The notes under the pieces: generated by a model
The model's input: only the letters and a program-made list of their open reading frames with translations
Databases searched by the model: none
What the model was told of the DNA's origin: nothing
Assembly: GCA_964251675.1 (NCBI GenBank)
Contig: CAXUKS010000009.1
Coordinates: 65,239-129,238, forward strand
Reading direction: 5' to 3'
DNA: 64,000 nt
From: JANXMY01 sp964251675
Lineage (GTDB): Bacteria > Armatimonadota > Armatimonadia > Armatimonadales > Capsulimonadaceae
Shown: in pieces, positions 8,402 to 15,265 of the stretch
How the letters are laid out: each line of letters starts with the position of its first letter
Position numbering within the stretch: the stretch's first letter is position 1
Translations under genes and position numbers: made by a program

Positions 8402-9112
8402 TCAGCTTTCACCCCGTGCCACGCGGCGGATGGCGGCGGCAAGGTCGGTGACGCTTTCCACAGTGGCATCGGCGGTCAGGGCGGGGTCAGTAGGGTTGTA
8501 GTGGATATATTGGAGGCCGCGCTTGAAGCGGACGGTTTTCATGCCTATCACTTTGGCGGGGCCGACATCGTTATCGGCGCGGTCGCCGACGAAAATGGCT
8601 TCCTCGGGCCGGATGCCTGCCTGATCAAAGGCATAGTGGAAGATGGCGGGATCGGGCTTGTAGAGATGCACGACCTCGCTGATGACGATCACTTCAAACA
8701 AATCGGCGATGCCGTAGTCAGCCAGCGCCTGCGCCACCGGCGGGTGCTGGTTGGCAAGGACGCTCAATTTAAAATCCTGCTTCAAGTCGCGCAGCACGGG
8801 CGTGATGCCGTCGAGGAGCTGCCCGTAGGGGCGCGGCTTTCGCATGCGCTGGTACTGCTCCCGCGCTTCCTGCCACAGCACTTCGGTTTCCGACTGGTTG
8901 ACACAGTAAGACGCGAGGGTCTCTTTGATCGCCGCTTCGGGGTTCGGGCCAAGCGCGGCCAGCGCCTTGCGTTTGGCATTGAAGTCGTCCCAGAAGACGT
9001 TTTTGCCGTGCGTCCGCAGGGTCAGCAGCAGCTGATGGAACAGCCATTGGTGCTGCGCGTTCTCGTCAAAGAGCACGTCGCCAACATCAAAGAAGACAAA
9101 GGAAATGGACAT
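8402..9112 (-). CDS. HAD superfamily hydrolase
   Basis: A 236-residue haloacid dehalogenase-like phosphohydrolase. Motif I is FFDVGDVLFDE, motif III contains the lysine of YKPDPAIF, and motif IV is FVGDRADNDV. A helical cap lies between motifs I and II, as in subfamily I. I prefer the start MSISFVFFDVGD at 9112, since motif I should be near the N-terminus. TATACT on the minus strand ends 9 nt before that ATG, which suggests a leaderless message. Its stop is 21 bp ahead of the PP2C reading frame. The substrate is unknown. Confidence 0.88.
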   Translation of the reverse strand: MSISFVFFDVGDVLFDENAQHQWLFHQLLLTLRTHGKNVFWDDFNAKRKALAALGPNPEAAIKETLASYCVNQSETEVLWQEAREQYQRMRKPRPYGQLLDGITPVLRDLKQDFKLSVLANQHPPVAQALADYGIADLFEVIVISEVVHLYKPDPAIFHYAFDQAGIRPEEAIFVGDRADNDVGPAKVIGMKTVRFKRGLQYIHYNPTDPALTADATVESVTDLAAAIRRVARGES

Positions 9113-9122
9113 GATAGGCTCA

Positions 9123-9163
9123 GTATACCACGCCAATGCACCGCATGAGAAACGGGGTATACT
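9123..9163. promoter_or_regulatory. Divergent -10 elements for HAD gene and tpx
   Basis: TATACT occurs on the minus strand at 9123-9128 (HAD gene, ATG 9 nt downstream) and on the plus strand at 9158-9163 (tpx, ATG 33 nt downstream with AAGGAG at 9181-9186). No strong -35 hexamers are evident. Confidence 0.45.
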
Positions 9164-9196
9164 GAATGCTGGAACTTATCAAGGAGACACACACAG

Positions 9197-9742
9197 ATGG
9201 CGACACAATCCCCCGAGCGCCCCGGCGCAATCACATTTAAAGGCGAGCCGATGACGCTCGTTGGCGAGCCGCTCCAAGTCGGCGACACCGTGCCCGGATT
9301 TGAAGTGCAGACCGCCAGCAAGCTGGAGCCTGCAGGCTGGAACGCTCTCAGCGAAAACGGAACTAAAGCGGTTCTGATGATCCTCGTGCCGAGCATCGAC
9401 ACGAGCGTCTGTTCACTGGAAACCAGCAAGTTCAACAAGCACGTTGCGGGCCTGCCTGCGGACAAAATCAAGACCGTCACCATCAGCGCGGACACGCCGT
9501 TTGCCCAGGCCCGCTGGGCCAAAGCCGAAGGCATCGACAACATTGAAATGCTGTCCGACCACAAAGACCGCACCTTTGGCGAAGCATTCGGCGTCCAGAT
9601 CAAAGAACTCGGAATGCTGGCCCGTGCCATCTATCTGGTGGACAAAGACGGCGTCGTGCAGTATATCCAGACCGTCGGCGAAGTCGCCAGCGAGCCGGAT
9701 TACGACGAAGTCCTCGCCGCCGCGCATAAGCTGGTCGGCTGA
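9197..9742 (+). CDS. tpx: Thiol peroxidase (Tpx-type peroxiredoxin), single-Cys form
   Basis: A 181-residue peroxiredoxin of the Tpx class that reduces peroxides. The start follows AAGGAG by 10 nt. The N-terminal TFKGEPMTLVGEPLQVGD and the peroxidatic loop SIDTSVCSLET (C72) are characteristic. The usual resolving cysteine, found in SADLPFAQxRFC of typical Tpx proteins, is replaced: here the segment reads SADTPFAQARWA, with Ala at 108. C72 is the only cysteine in the protein, so an intramolecular disulfide cannot form, and it should work as a 1-Cys enzyme needing an external thiol. Confidence 0.93.
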   Translation: MATQSPERPGAITFKGEPMTLVGEPLQVGDTVPGFEVQTASKLEPAGWNALSENGTKAVLMILVPSIDTSVCSLETSKFNKHVAGLPADKIKTVTISADTPFAQARWAKAEGIDNIEMLSDHKDRTFGEAFGVQIKELGMLARAIYLVDKDGVVQYIQTVGEVASEPDYDEVLAAAHKLVG

Positions 9743-9791
9743 GCGAAAAAGAGTCTGCACAATCACCTTGCCCCGGCGGGGTGATATGCGG

Positions 9792-9841
9792 TATACTAGA
9801 CGGCGTTGAGGCGGCGATTTCAGCACTGAAATAGCCGCCTC
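9792..9841 (+). promoter_or_regulatory. dnaA -10 box and 5' leader hairpin
   Basis: TATACT (9792-9797) is followed at 9808-9841 by a 34-nt hairpin (GAGGCGGC... CTGAAAT...GCCGCCTC) that would lie at the very 5' end of the dnaA message. No U-run follows it, so it looks more like a 5' stability or regulatory hairpin than a tpx terminator. Another short hairpin (ATCACC...GGTGAT) lies just upstream. Confidence 0.4.
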
Positions 9842-9888
9842 CTTGCATTGTCAGCCTCGTCCGATGCTGCCTTGCCGTCAGGAAACCC

Positions 9889-12675
9889 GTGTCCAGCCAC
9901 CCCAACCCCAGCGATGACGCCCGCGACCAACAATTGGAGCTGGGCGAGGAGGAAAGCCGCACCGCCCTGCGCCGGGCCTGGGAGCGGACTTTGCGGGCGC
10001 TGGCCGGGTCGCTGAACAAGCAGACCATTGACAACTGGCTGCGTCCGCTGCGTCCGCTGTCGCTGAACGGCCAAATTGTGGTGCTGGGCGCTCCCTCGTC
10101 GTTTGCCCGCGAGTTTGCCGAAAAGAAGTATGCCCGAACGCTGGCCCAGCATCTCGCCCAGTATCTGGACCTGCCCGAAGTGCAGGTGCGGTTCGTCATC
10201 TCCACACCCGCAGTGCAGCCGCTCCTCGGCGAAGCGCCGCTTCCCCTGCAGCAGGCCGCCGCCGCCCCCTCGACGGCACTGGTTCCGTCGGACCCAGCTC
10301 TGCCCCTCGAGTTGGACGGCGGCGGCGGGGCCGTGGTCAGCACCGGGCCGGGCCGGGGCACGCGCAATCCGTTCGCGCTGGAGCTTGCCGCGACGCCGCT
10401 CAACCCCCGCTACACGTTCGAAGATTTTGTCGTCGGCAAATCCAACCGTCTGGCCCAGGCAGGCGCTCAGGCCGTCGCCAACGCCCCCGGCGCGATGTAC
10501 AACCCGCTCTTTTTATACGGCAATCCTGGACTCGGGAAATGCGTTGCCGCTTCCGAGTTTCTGCACCTTGCGGGAGGCGAGCGTGTTAGGGCGGGCGAGC
10601 TGATTGAAACAGAGTTTTCCCTGCTGACAATGGTGAATGGACAAATACAGGCCGTTCCGGCGCGGGCGGCGTTCAATGCTGTGGAGCCTGTCTTTGCGAT
10701 CACGACTGAAAGCGGGCGGCGTATTGTCCGCAACGCACAGCATCCCCTGTGGGCAGCAAAGGGTGTCCGTTACGCTGGCAAGAACTACGGCAGGATTGCC
10801 GTTTGCGGCTGGACGGCGCTGCAAGAAGTCACAGCGGGCGATCTGGTGGCCGTCCCGGAAAGTCTGCCCACCTTCGGCAGCCCGGTGGCCCTGCCGGAGC
10901 ATGAAATCAAGCTGCTGGCCTATCTTATTGGTGACAGCGGATTTACACAGGCCACTCCCCGTTTCAGTCAGCAGGACAATGCACAGCTTGCCGAGTTCAA
11001 AGACTGTATTGCCCAGACAAATTGCCGCATGATCCAGCACAGCAAGTATGACTGGCGGATTGTCGGCAGGCGGGGGCGCGTCGCTGCCGGTTCCGAGAGC
11101 CGCAGCGATGTCTTGAACCTGCTCCGCCGACATGGCTTGAGCCTGACTCACTCACGCGACAAGCACATTCCGGCGGCCATTTTCCAGCTTCCTCGGGAGC
11201 AGCTTTGCCTGTTTCTGTCGCGCCTGTTTTCCACGGACGGCTGGGCCTGCTGCGGGCCGGAACGACCGGGGAACCGGATGCCGCGCACGGAGATCGGGTT
11301 TTGCTCGGCTTCGGAGGGCCTGATTGGCGACATTCAGGAGCTGCTATTAAAGCTGGGCATTCTTGTCCGCATTTCGCACAAAGCAAAGGTCAATGCCTGG
11401 ACTCTCACGCTTCACGTTGCCTCGGAGCAGATCAAATTTGCTGAGACAGTAGGCATTTTTGGCAAGGAAGATGCTGTGGAGTATGTGCGGCGCGTGGCCG
11501 AGCGTGTTCTCAGTTCACGGCCTAGCCGGGGAGAATGGCGGCATCGGAACGCGCCGCCGGGAATGCGCTGGGAAAAAGTGGTGTCCGTGGAGCCTGCGGG
11601 GACGGAAGCGACGGTCGCCGTGGAAGTGCCGGGGCATCACACATTTCTGTCAACCTTCTGGGAACATAATACGCACCTAATGCATGCGATTGGTCATCAA
11701 ATACGCTTAATGCTCCCGCAGGCGCGGGTGGCGTATGTCAATGGCGAAACGTTTACGAACCATTACGTGGCGGCGATTCGGGACAAAAAGACCGAGGACT
11801 TCCGGCGGGCGTACCGCAATGTAGATGTGTGGCTGGTGGACGACATTCAAATGCTGGCGTCCAAAGAGCAGACCAAAGAAGAGTTTTTTCACACGTTCAA
11901 TGCCCTGCACCAGATGAACAAGCAGATTGTCTTGACCTCAGACCGCTCGCCGCGTGAGCTGAAGGCGATGGACGAGCGCCTGTGGTCGCGCTTTGAGTGC
12001 GGCCTGGTCGCCGATATTGCGCCGCCGGAGCTGGAGATGCGCGAGGCCATCCTGCAAAAGAAGGCCATTTTGGAAAACATGGCAATCCCCGACGAGGTGA
12101 TTGCGTTCATGGCGAATTTGATCCAGAGCAACATTCGGGCGCTGGAAGGGGCGCTGATCAAGCTCATGGCCTACGCCTCGCTCGCTCGCAGCCCGGTCAC
12201 CAAGCAGCTTGCCTCGGATGTGCTGAGTTCTTATTTTGTGGAACGCCTGCCGCCCCGCGAAGCACCCGCCAGGGAGATTGTCTCGGCGCACCCCGGCGAT
12301 CATGCTCAGGCGGCCTTGCCTGCCCCCGCTGCCCTCGGCCCGGAAATGAGTGCAGGTGGCCCGACGGTGGACCGCATTATTGACGCCGTGGCGTCGCAGA
12401 TGGGCGTGGAGCGGGAGCAGATTCTCACTGGCGGCGGCCGGTCCAACCGGGCGACGCGCCTGCACGGCGACGCGGGCTTTGCGCGGCAGGTGGCGATGTA
12501 TTTCACTAAAGAGATGGGCGGTGTCCCGCTTTCCATGCTGGCGCAGACGTTCGGCCTTAAAAGTCACACGGCCATTGTCCACGCCCATGCCCGGCTTGCC
12601 AAAGAGCTGGAAACTGAGCCGCAGTTACTCTCACTGGTCGGCAAAGTGCGTCAAGAATTAGAGCGCGGCGGCTAG
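9889..12675 (+). CDS. dnaA: Chromosomal replication initiator DnaA, intein-containing precursor
   Basis: A 928-residue precursor; after removal of the 377-residue intein the protein is 551 residues. The GTG start follows AGGA. Domain I has ALAGSLNKQTIDNWLRPL. Domain III starts at NPRYTFEDFVVGKSN; Walker A is GNPGLGK (211-217), joined to T595-H596 after splicing. Walker B is VDDIQ (650-654), and LTSDRSPREL, LWSRFECGL and IRALEGALIKL follow. Domain IV is unusual: RQVAMYFTKEM leads to GLKSHTAIV (889-897), where nearly all bacteria have GGRDHTTV, the DnaA-box reading segment. The altered helix fits the non-standard repeats found between dnaA and recF. The gene opens the origin region. Confidence 0.97.
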   Translation: MSSHPNPSDDARDQQLELGEEESRTALRRAWERTLRALAGSLNKQTIDNWLRPLRPLSLNGQIVVLGAPSSFAREFAEKKYARTLAQHLAQYLDLPEVQVRFVISTPAVQPLLGEAPLPLQQAAAAPSTALVPSDPALPLELDGGGGAVVSTGPGRGTRNPFALELAATPLNPRYTFEDFVVGKSNRLAQAGAQAVANAPGAMYNPLFLYGNPGLGKCVAASEFLHLAGGERVRAGELIETEFSLLTMVNGQIQAVPARAAFNAVEPVFAITTESGRRIVRNAQHPLWAAKGVRYAGKNYGRIAVCGWTALQEVTAGDLVAVPESLPTFGSPVALPEHEIKLLAYLIGDSGFTQATPRFSQQDNAQLAEFKDCIAQTNCRMIQHSKYDWRIVGRRGRVAAGSESRSDVLNLLRRHGLSLTHSRDKHIPAAIFQLPREQLCLFLSRLFSTDGWACCGPERPGNRMPRTEIGFCSASEGLIGDIQELLLKLGILVRISHKAKVNAWTLTLHVASEQIKFAETVGIFGKEDAVEYVRRVAERVLSSRPSRGEWRHRNAPPGMRWEKVVSVEPAGTEATVAVEVPGHHTFLSTFWEHNTHLMHAIGHQIRLMLPQARVAYVNGETFTNHYVAAIRDKKTEDFRRAYRNVDVWLVDDIQMLASKEQTKEEFFHTFNALHQMNKQIVLTSDRSPRELKAMDERLWSRFECGLVADIAPPELEMREAILQKKAILENMAIPDEVIAFMANLIQSNIRALEGALIKLMAYASLARSPVTKQLASDVLSSYFVERLPPREAPAREIVSAHPGDHAQAALPAPAALGPEMSAGGPTVDRIIDAVASQMGVEREQILTGGGRSNRATRLHGDAGFARQVAMYFTKEMGGVPLSMLAQTFGLKSHTAIVHAHARLAKELETEPQLLSLVGKVRQELERGG
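10540..11670 (+). mobile_element. DnaA P-loop intein with LAGLIDADG homing endonuclease
   Basis: An in-frame 377-codon insertion between K217 and T595 of DnaA, inside Walker A GxxGxGK|T. The splice signals are complete. Block A starts CVAASEFLHLAGG (Cys1), block B is GRRIVRNAQHPLW with His68, block F is VEVPGHHTFLST, and block G ends WEHN with Asn377, followed by Thr+1. The centre holds two LAGLIDADG motifs, LLAYLIGDSG (Asp132) and LSRLFSTDGW (Asp233), so a DOD-type homing endonuclease appears intact. The precursor cannot bind ATP normally until it splices, so splicing could gate replication initiation (inference). Confidence 0.96.
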
Positions 12676-12712
12676 TGTCACACGCTGTGACAGAAGATGT
12701 GACACTGTGACA
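12675..12712. repeat. Cluster of GTCACA-core repeats after dnaA
   Basis: Four copies of the core GTCACA/TGTGAC within 38 bp: GTCACA at 12677-12682 (plus), TGTGAC at 12686-12691, 12698-12703 and 12706-12711. The wider unit here is TGTGACA rather than the TGTGACTC of the main cluster 400 bp away. They may be weaker DnaA sites forming the second half of a bipartite origin around the ferredoxin gene. Some pairs could also form a hairpin acting as a dnaA 3' end. Confidence 0.55.
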
Positions 12713-12722
12713 GAGGGCCAAA

Positions 12723-13130
12723 ATGGACACTAAAGTCTTAGCCAAAAAAGCAAAATCGCGGGGCATCGCTGTAGACGGCACGGGCGGCTACGAGCGGCAC
12801 GTCATTCTCTGTGCCGGGCCAAACTGCTGCGAGAGCGCGGCGGGAAAGATCACCTGGAAGTATCTGACAAAGCGGTTGCGGGAGCTGAAAAACGACGGGC
12901 ATTCCATCTATTACACCGAAGCCAACTGCCTGTTTTTCTGCAAAGGCGGCCCGCTCATGGTGGTCTACCCGGAAGGGGTCTGGTACGGCTTTGTGACGCC
13001 AGACGCTTGCGAGCGCATTGTTCAGGAGCATCTTCTGGGAGGCCTCCCGGTAGCGGACTTGCAATTTGCTCGCAATCCGTTAGAGTCACAGAGTCACAAA
13101 GAGAGTCACATTTTGTGTGACTCAATGTGA
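12723..13130 (+). CDS. (2Fe-2S) ferredoxin, thioredoxin-like fold
   Basis: A 135-residue protein with the cysteine pattern of thioredoxin-like [2Fe-2S] ferredoxins: LCAGPNCCESA near residue 30 and ANCLFFCKGGPLMVVYPEGVWYGFV near 70-90. It should carry one 2Fe-2S cluster; its redox partner is unknown. It sits between dnaA and the repeat-rich origin, an unusual position for such a gene. The last 17 or so codons (PLESQSHKESH...) run through the first GAGTCACA repeats, so its C-terminal tail is encoded by origin sequence and is probably not conserved. Confidence 0.82.
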   Translation: MDTKVLAKKAKSRGIAVDGTGGYERHVILCAGPNCCESAAGKITWKYLTKRLRELKNDGHSIYYTEANCLFFCKGGPLMVVYPEGVWYGFVTPDACERIVQEHLLGGLPVADLQFARNPLESQSHKESHILCDSM

Positions 13131-13433
13131 CTCAACGGACCCTAATTGTGACTCAAGCGAAAAAGAGAGTCACAGAGTCACACGTTGTGTCACAGTTTAT
13201 GGCCTTGAGTCACAGTTGAGTCACACTTGAGTCACATAAAGTGTGACTCTGTGAAACGGCGGTTTTTGAGACACATTTGCGCCTCGGCTACTGACGTAAC
13301 GGGCATAGCCGCTGCAAAATGCCTGACTTTGGCGGTTTCGCACTTCTTGAGTCACACTGAGTCACAGTTGAGTCACACACCTACTACTATTACTATAAGA
13401 ATTAGACTCTTATATAACTATTAAAGAGTCACA
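13084..13433. other. Predicted chromosomal origin (oriC) with non-canonical DnaA boxes
   Basis: Sixteen exact copies of GAGTCACA in 350 bp. Twelve on the plus strand start at 13084, 13092, 13104, 13167, 13175, 13207, 13218, 13229, 13349, 13359, 13370 and 13426. Four on the minus strand (TGTGACTC) start at 13117, 13127, 13147 and 13242. A GTGTCACA variant is at 13187. Two triplets (13207/13218/13229 and 13349/13359/13370) have 10-11 bp spacing, one helical turn. The extended unit TGAGTCACA shares T1, A3 and CACA with the canonical TTATCCACA. I saw no canonical box here. The place between dnaA and recF, and the triplet run and AT-rich stretch after the last boxes, support an origin. Confidence 0.85.
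13381..13425 (+). other. DnaA-trio run and AT-rich unwinding element
   Basis: Directly after the 13370-13377 box, with a 3-bp gap, the plus strand reads CTA CTA CTA TTA CTA (13381-13395). This is the DnaA-trio pattern (3'-GAT/AAT-5' on the other strand) described next to the last DnaA boxes in Bacillus subtilis. It is followed by about 30 bp that are almost entirely A/T (13396-13425), the likely site of strand opening. Box orientation relative to the trios is the same as in B. subtilis (boxes end in CACA towards the trios). Confidence 0.75.
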
Positions 13434-13459
13434 AAGAGCAAAGCAGAAAAAAGCAGAAA

Positions 13460-14614
13460 ATGCACGTCAAGTCGCTGAAGCTGGAAAACTTTCGGAATTA
13501 TGAGACTCTGCACATTGAACCGGGAGACGGCCTGAATATCTTTGTGGGCCGCAATGCCCAGGGCAAAAGCAACCTGCTGGAAAGCCTGTATATCCTGGCA
13601 ACCAGCAAATCGTCCCGTGCGGGCAAAGACACCGAGCTGATCCGCTTCGGCGCCGGACGGGCGACCATCGGCGCGGACGTGCGGCGCGACAAAAACAGCG
13701 ACATTGATTTGGACCTGTCGCTGTCGCTCACCGAAAAGAAAGCGGCCCGAATCAACGGCGTCAAGCACACGCGGCTCTCGGAAGTGATCGGGCAGCTCAA
13801 CGCCGTCCTGTTTGACAGCGGCGACCTGGAAATCATTCGCGGCGAACCGGCCATTCGCCGCCGATTTTTAGATTTGGAGATCGCGCAGACCTCCCCGCGC
13901 TACGTTCTGGCGCTGGGGTCCTACCGCAAGACGCTGGAGCAGCGCAACCGGCTCCTGCGGGACCTGCGCGACGGCCGCGTCCCCGGCTCCGCCCGCGCCA
14001 GCCTGCCTGCGTGGGATCAGGGGCTGGCCCATCACGGGGCGCGGCTTTTGGAGCGCCGCCGCTTGTTTCTGGACCGTCTGGCGTCGCTGGCCCGCGAGAC
14101 GCACCGGGTCCTCAGCGACGAGCGGGACGCTCTGGAGGTGACCTACCTGCCGTCATTTGCCCTGGGAGACTTGACCAACGCCGAGGCGATTGAAGCACGC
14201 TTTCTGGAAGAGCTGGGCCGGGTGGCCGGCGAGGAAGCCGCACGCGGCAGCACGGCGCTGGGGCCGCAGCGCGATGACATCGCGTTCCTGGTCAACGGTC
14301 AGGACTGCCGCCTGTTCGGCTCGCAGGGCCAGCAGCGGACGGTGGCTCTGTCCCTGAAGCTGGCCGAGCGGCAATTGATCGAAGAGCTGGTCGGTGAGCC
14401 GCCGCTGCTGCTGCTGGACGACGTTTTATCAGACCTCGACGACGCCCGCCGCCGCCTCCTGTTTGATTTGACGGCGCAGGCCGGATCGCAGACATTTTTA
14501 AGCTGTACCAACCTGCGGGCCTTCTCCCCGGACGTTCTGGCGCGGGCGACTGTTTACGCCGTGAGCGGCGGCACGCTGACACAAGAGCCAACGAAAGAAA
14601 CCACTCATGCGTAG
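13460..14614 (+). CDS. recF: DNA replication and repair protein RecF
   Basis: A 384-residue SMC-like ATPase of the RecFOR gap-repair pathway, loading RecA at single-strand gaps. Walker A is GRNAQGKSN (30-38), following the typical LKLENFRNYETLHIEP start. The signature region has STALGPQRDDIAFLVNGQDCRLFGSQGQQR, and Walker B is LLLLDDVLSDLDDARRRLL. It starts 27 bp after the last origin box and overlaps the DciA-like gene by 8 bp. The dnaA-ori-recF order without dnaN is a variant of the common origin neighbourhood. Confidence 0.95.
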   Translation: MHVKSLKLENFRNYETLHIEPGDGLNIFVGRNAQGKSNLLESLYILATSKSSRAGKDTELIRFGAGRATIGADVRRDKNSDIDLDLSLSLTEKKAARINGVKHTRLSEVIGQLNAVLFDSGDLEIIRGEPAIRRRFLDLEIAQTSPRYVLALGSYRKTLEQRNRLLRDLRDGRVPGSARASLPAWDQGLAHHGARLLERRRLFLDRLASLARETHRVLSDERDALEVTYLPSFALGDLTNAEAIEARFLEELGRVAGEEAARGSTALGPQRDDIAFLVNGQDCRLFGSQGQQRTVALSLKLAERQLIEELVGEPPLLLLDDVLSDLDDARRRLLFDLTAQAGSQTFLSCTNLRAFSPDVLARATVYAVSGGTLTQEPTKETTHA

Positions 14615-15218
14615 AAGTCGGGGCATGGCAAACGCCTTTGGCGCGGTCAATGCGCTCCTGCGAAGCGAAGATCTCGCCCGTGCCTTGCAGCCGCACATGG
14701 CAAAGGTCCACTGGGCGGAAATCGTCGGCCCGCAGGTGTCCGGGGTGACACAGATCGAGGCTGTGCGCGGCGGGGTGCTGTTTGTGCGCGTCAAAAACAG
14801 CGTCTGGGCCAACGAGCTGATCCTCTTAAAAGAAGATATGCTGCGCCGCCTCAATGCCAAGCTGGGCGGGCGCGTTCTGACCGACATCCACTTCAAAGCG
14901 AGTGGCCTGTCCCGGCCTAAAAAGGGCAGCGACAAAAAAATGACTGCTTTTAGTGCAAACATACCAACAGACGTAGAGTTGGCACGGATTGTGCTCTCAG
15001 AAGAATCGCAGGCCCGCGTGGAAAAATCACTCATTGGCATTACGGAAGAAGCCCTGCGCGGACGGATTCGCCAGGTTATGCTCCACGCGGCGCGTGCCGA
15101 GGAATGGAAACGGCAGCAGGGCTGGATTCCCTGCGTCCGCTGCGGTTCGCTTGCGGCCCCATCCCTCGACGCCCCCGATGCGGCTGTCTACTGCCCCCTT
15201 TGCCGCATCGGGGGCTAA
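14607..15218 (+). CDS. DUF721 / DciA-like protein with C-terminal zinc ribbon
   Basis: 203 residues. The N-terminal 110 match the DUF721 (DciA) fold: VHWAEIVGPQVSGVTQIEAVRGGVLFVRVKNSVWANELILLKEDMLRRLN. DciA proteins recruit and load the replicative helicase DnaB in bacteria without DnaC/DnaI, which fits a place next to the origin. A linker (RPKKGSDKK) leads to a helical part and then a four-cysteine module, PCVRCGS...VYCPLCRIGG, that looks like a zinc ribbon. The gene overlaps recF by 8 bp. The helicase-loading role is inferred from family; the zinc ribbon is seen. Confidence 0.85.
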   Translation: MRRSRGMANAFGAVNALLRSEDLARALQPHMAKVHWAEIVGPQVSGVTQIEAVRGGVLFVRVKNSVWANELILLKEDMLRRLNAKLGGRVLTDIHFKASGLSRPKKGSDKKMTAFSANIPTDVELARIVLSEESQARVEKSLIGITEEALRGRIRQVMLHAARAEEWKRQQGWIPCVRCGSLAAPSLDAPDAAVYCPLCRIGG

Positions 15219-15265
15219 TTTTCTATTCGGTTTGTGATTTTTGTTTTGTCTGCCACGGAGGGCGT

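Noticed and set aside
8396..8469. ATG at 8398 as the PP2C start, implying a frameshift
   Set aside because: The frame from that ATG loses the phosphatase motifs; the phosphatase frame is open from a TTG at 8380, so a frameshift is not required, though the start stays uncertain.
10540..11670. Insertion sequence or pseudogenising insertion in dnaA
   Set aside because: The insertion is in frame, lacks terminal inverted repeats and has all intein splice blocks with Cys1, Asn377 and Thr+1.
13084..13433. GAGTCACA repeats as a CRISPR array or plasmid iterons
   Set aside because: Units are 8-9 bp on both strands with variable spacing and no uniform spacers, and the flanks are dnaA and recF, not cas or plasmid rep genes.
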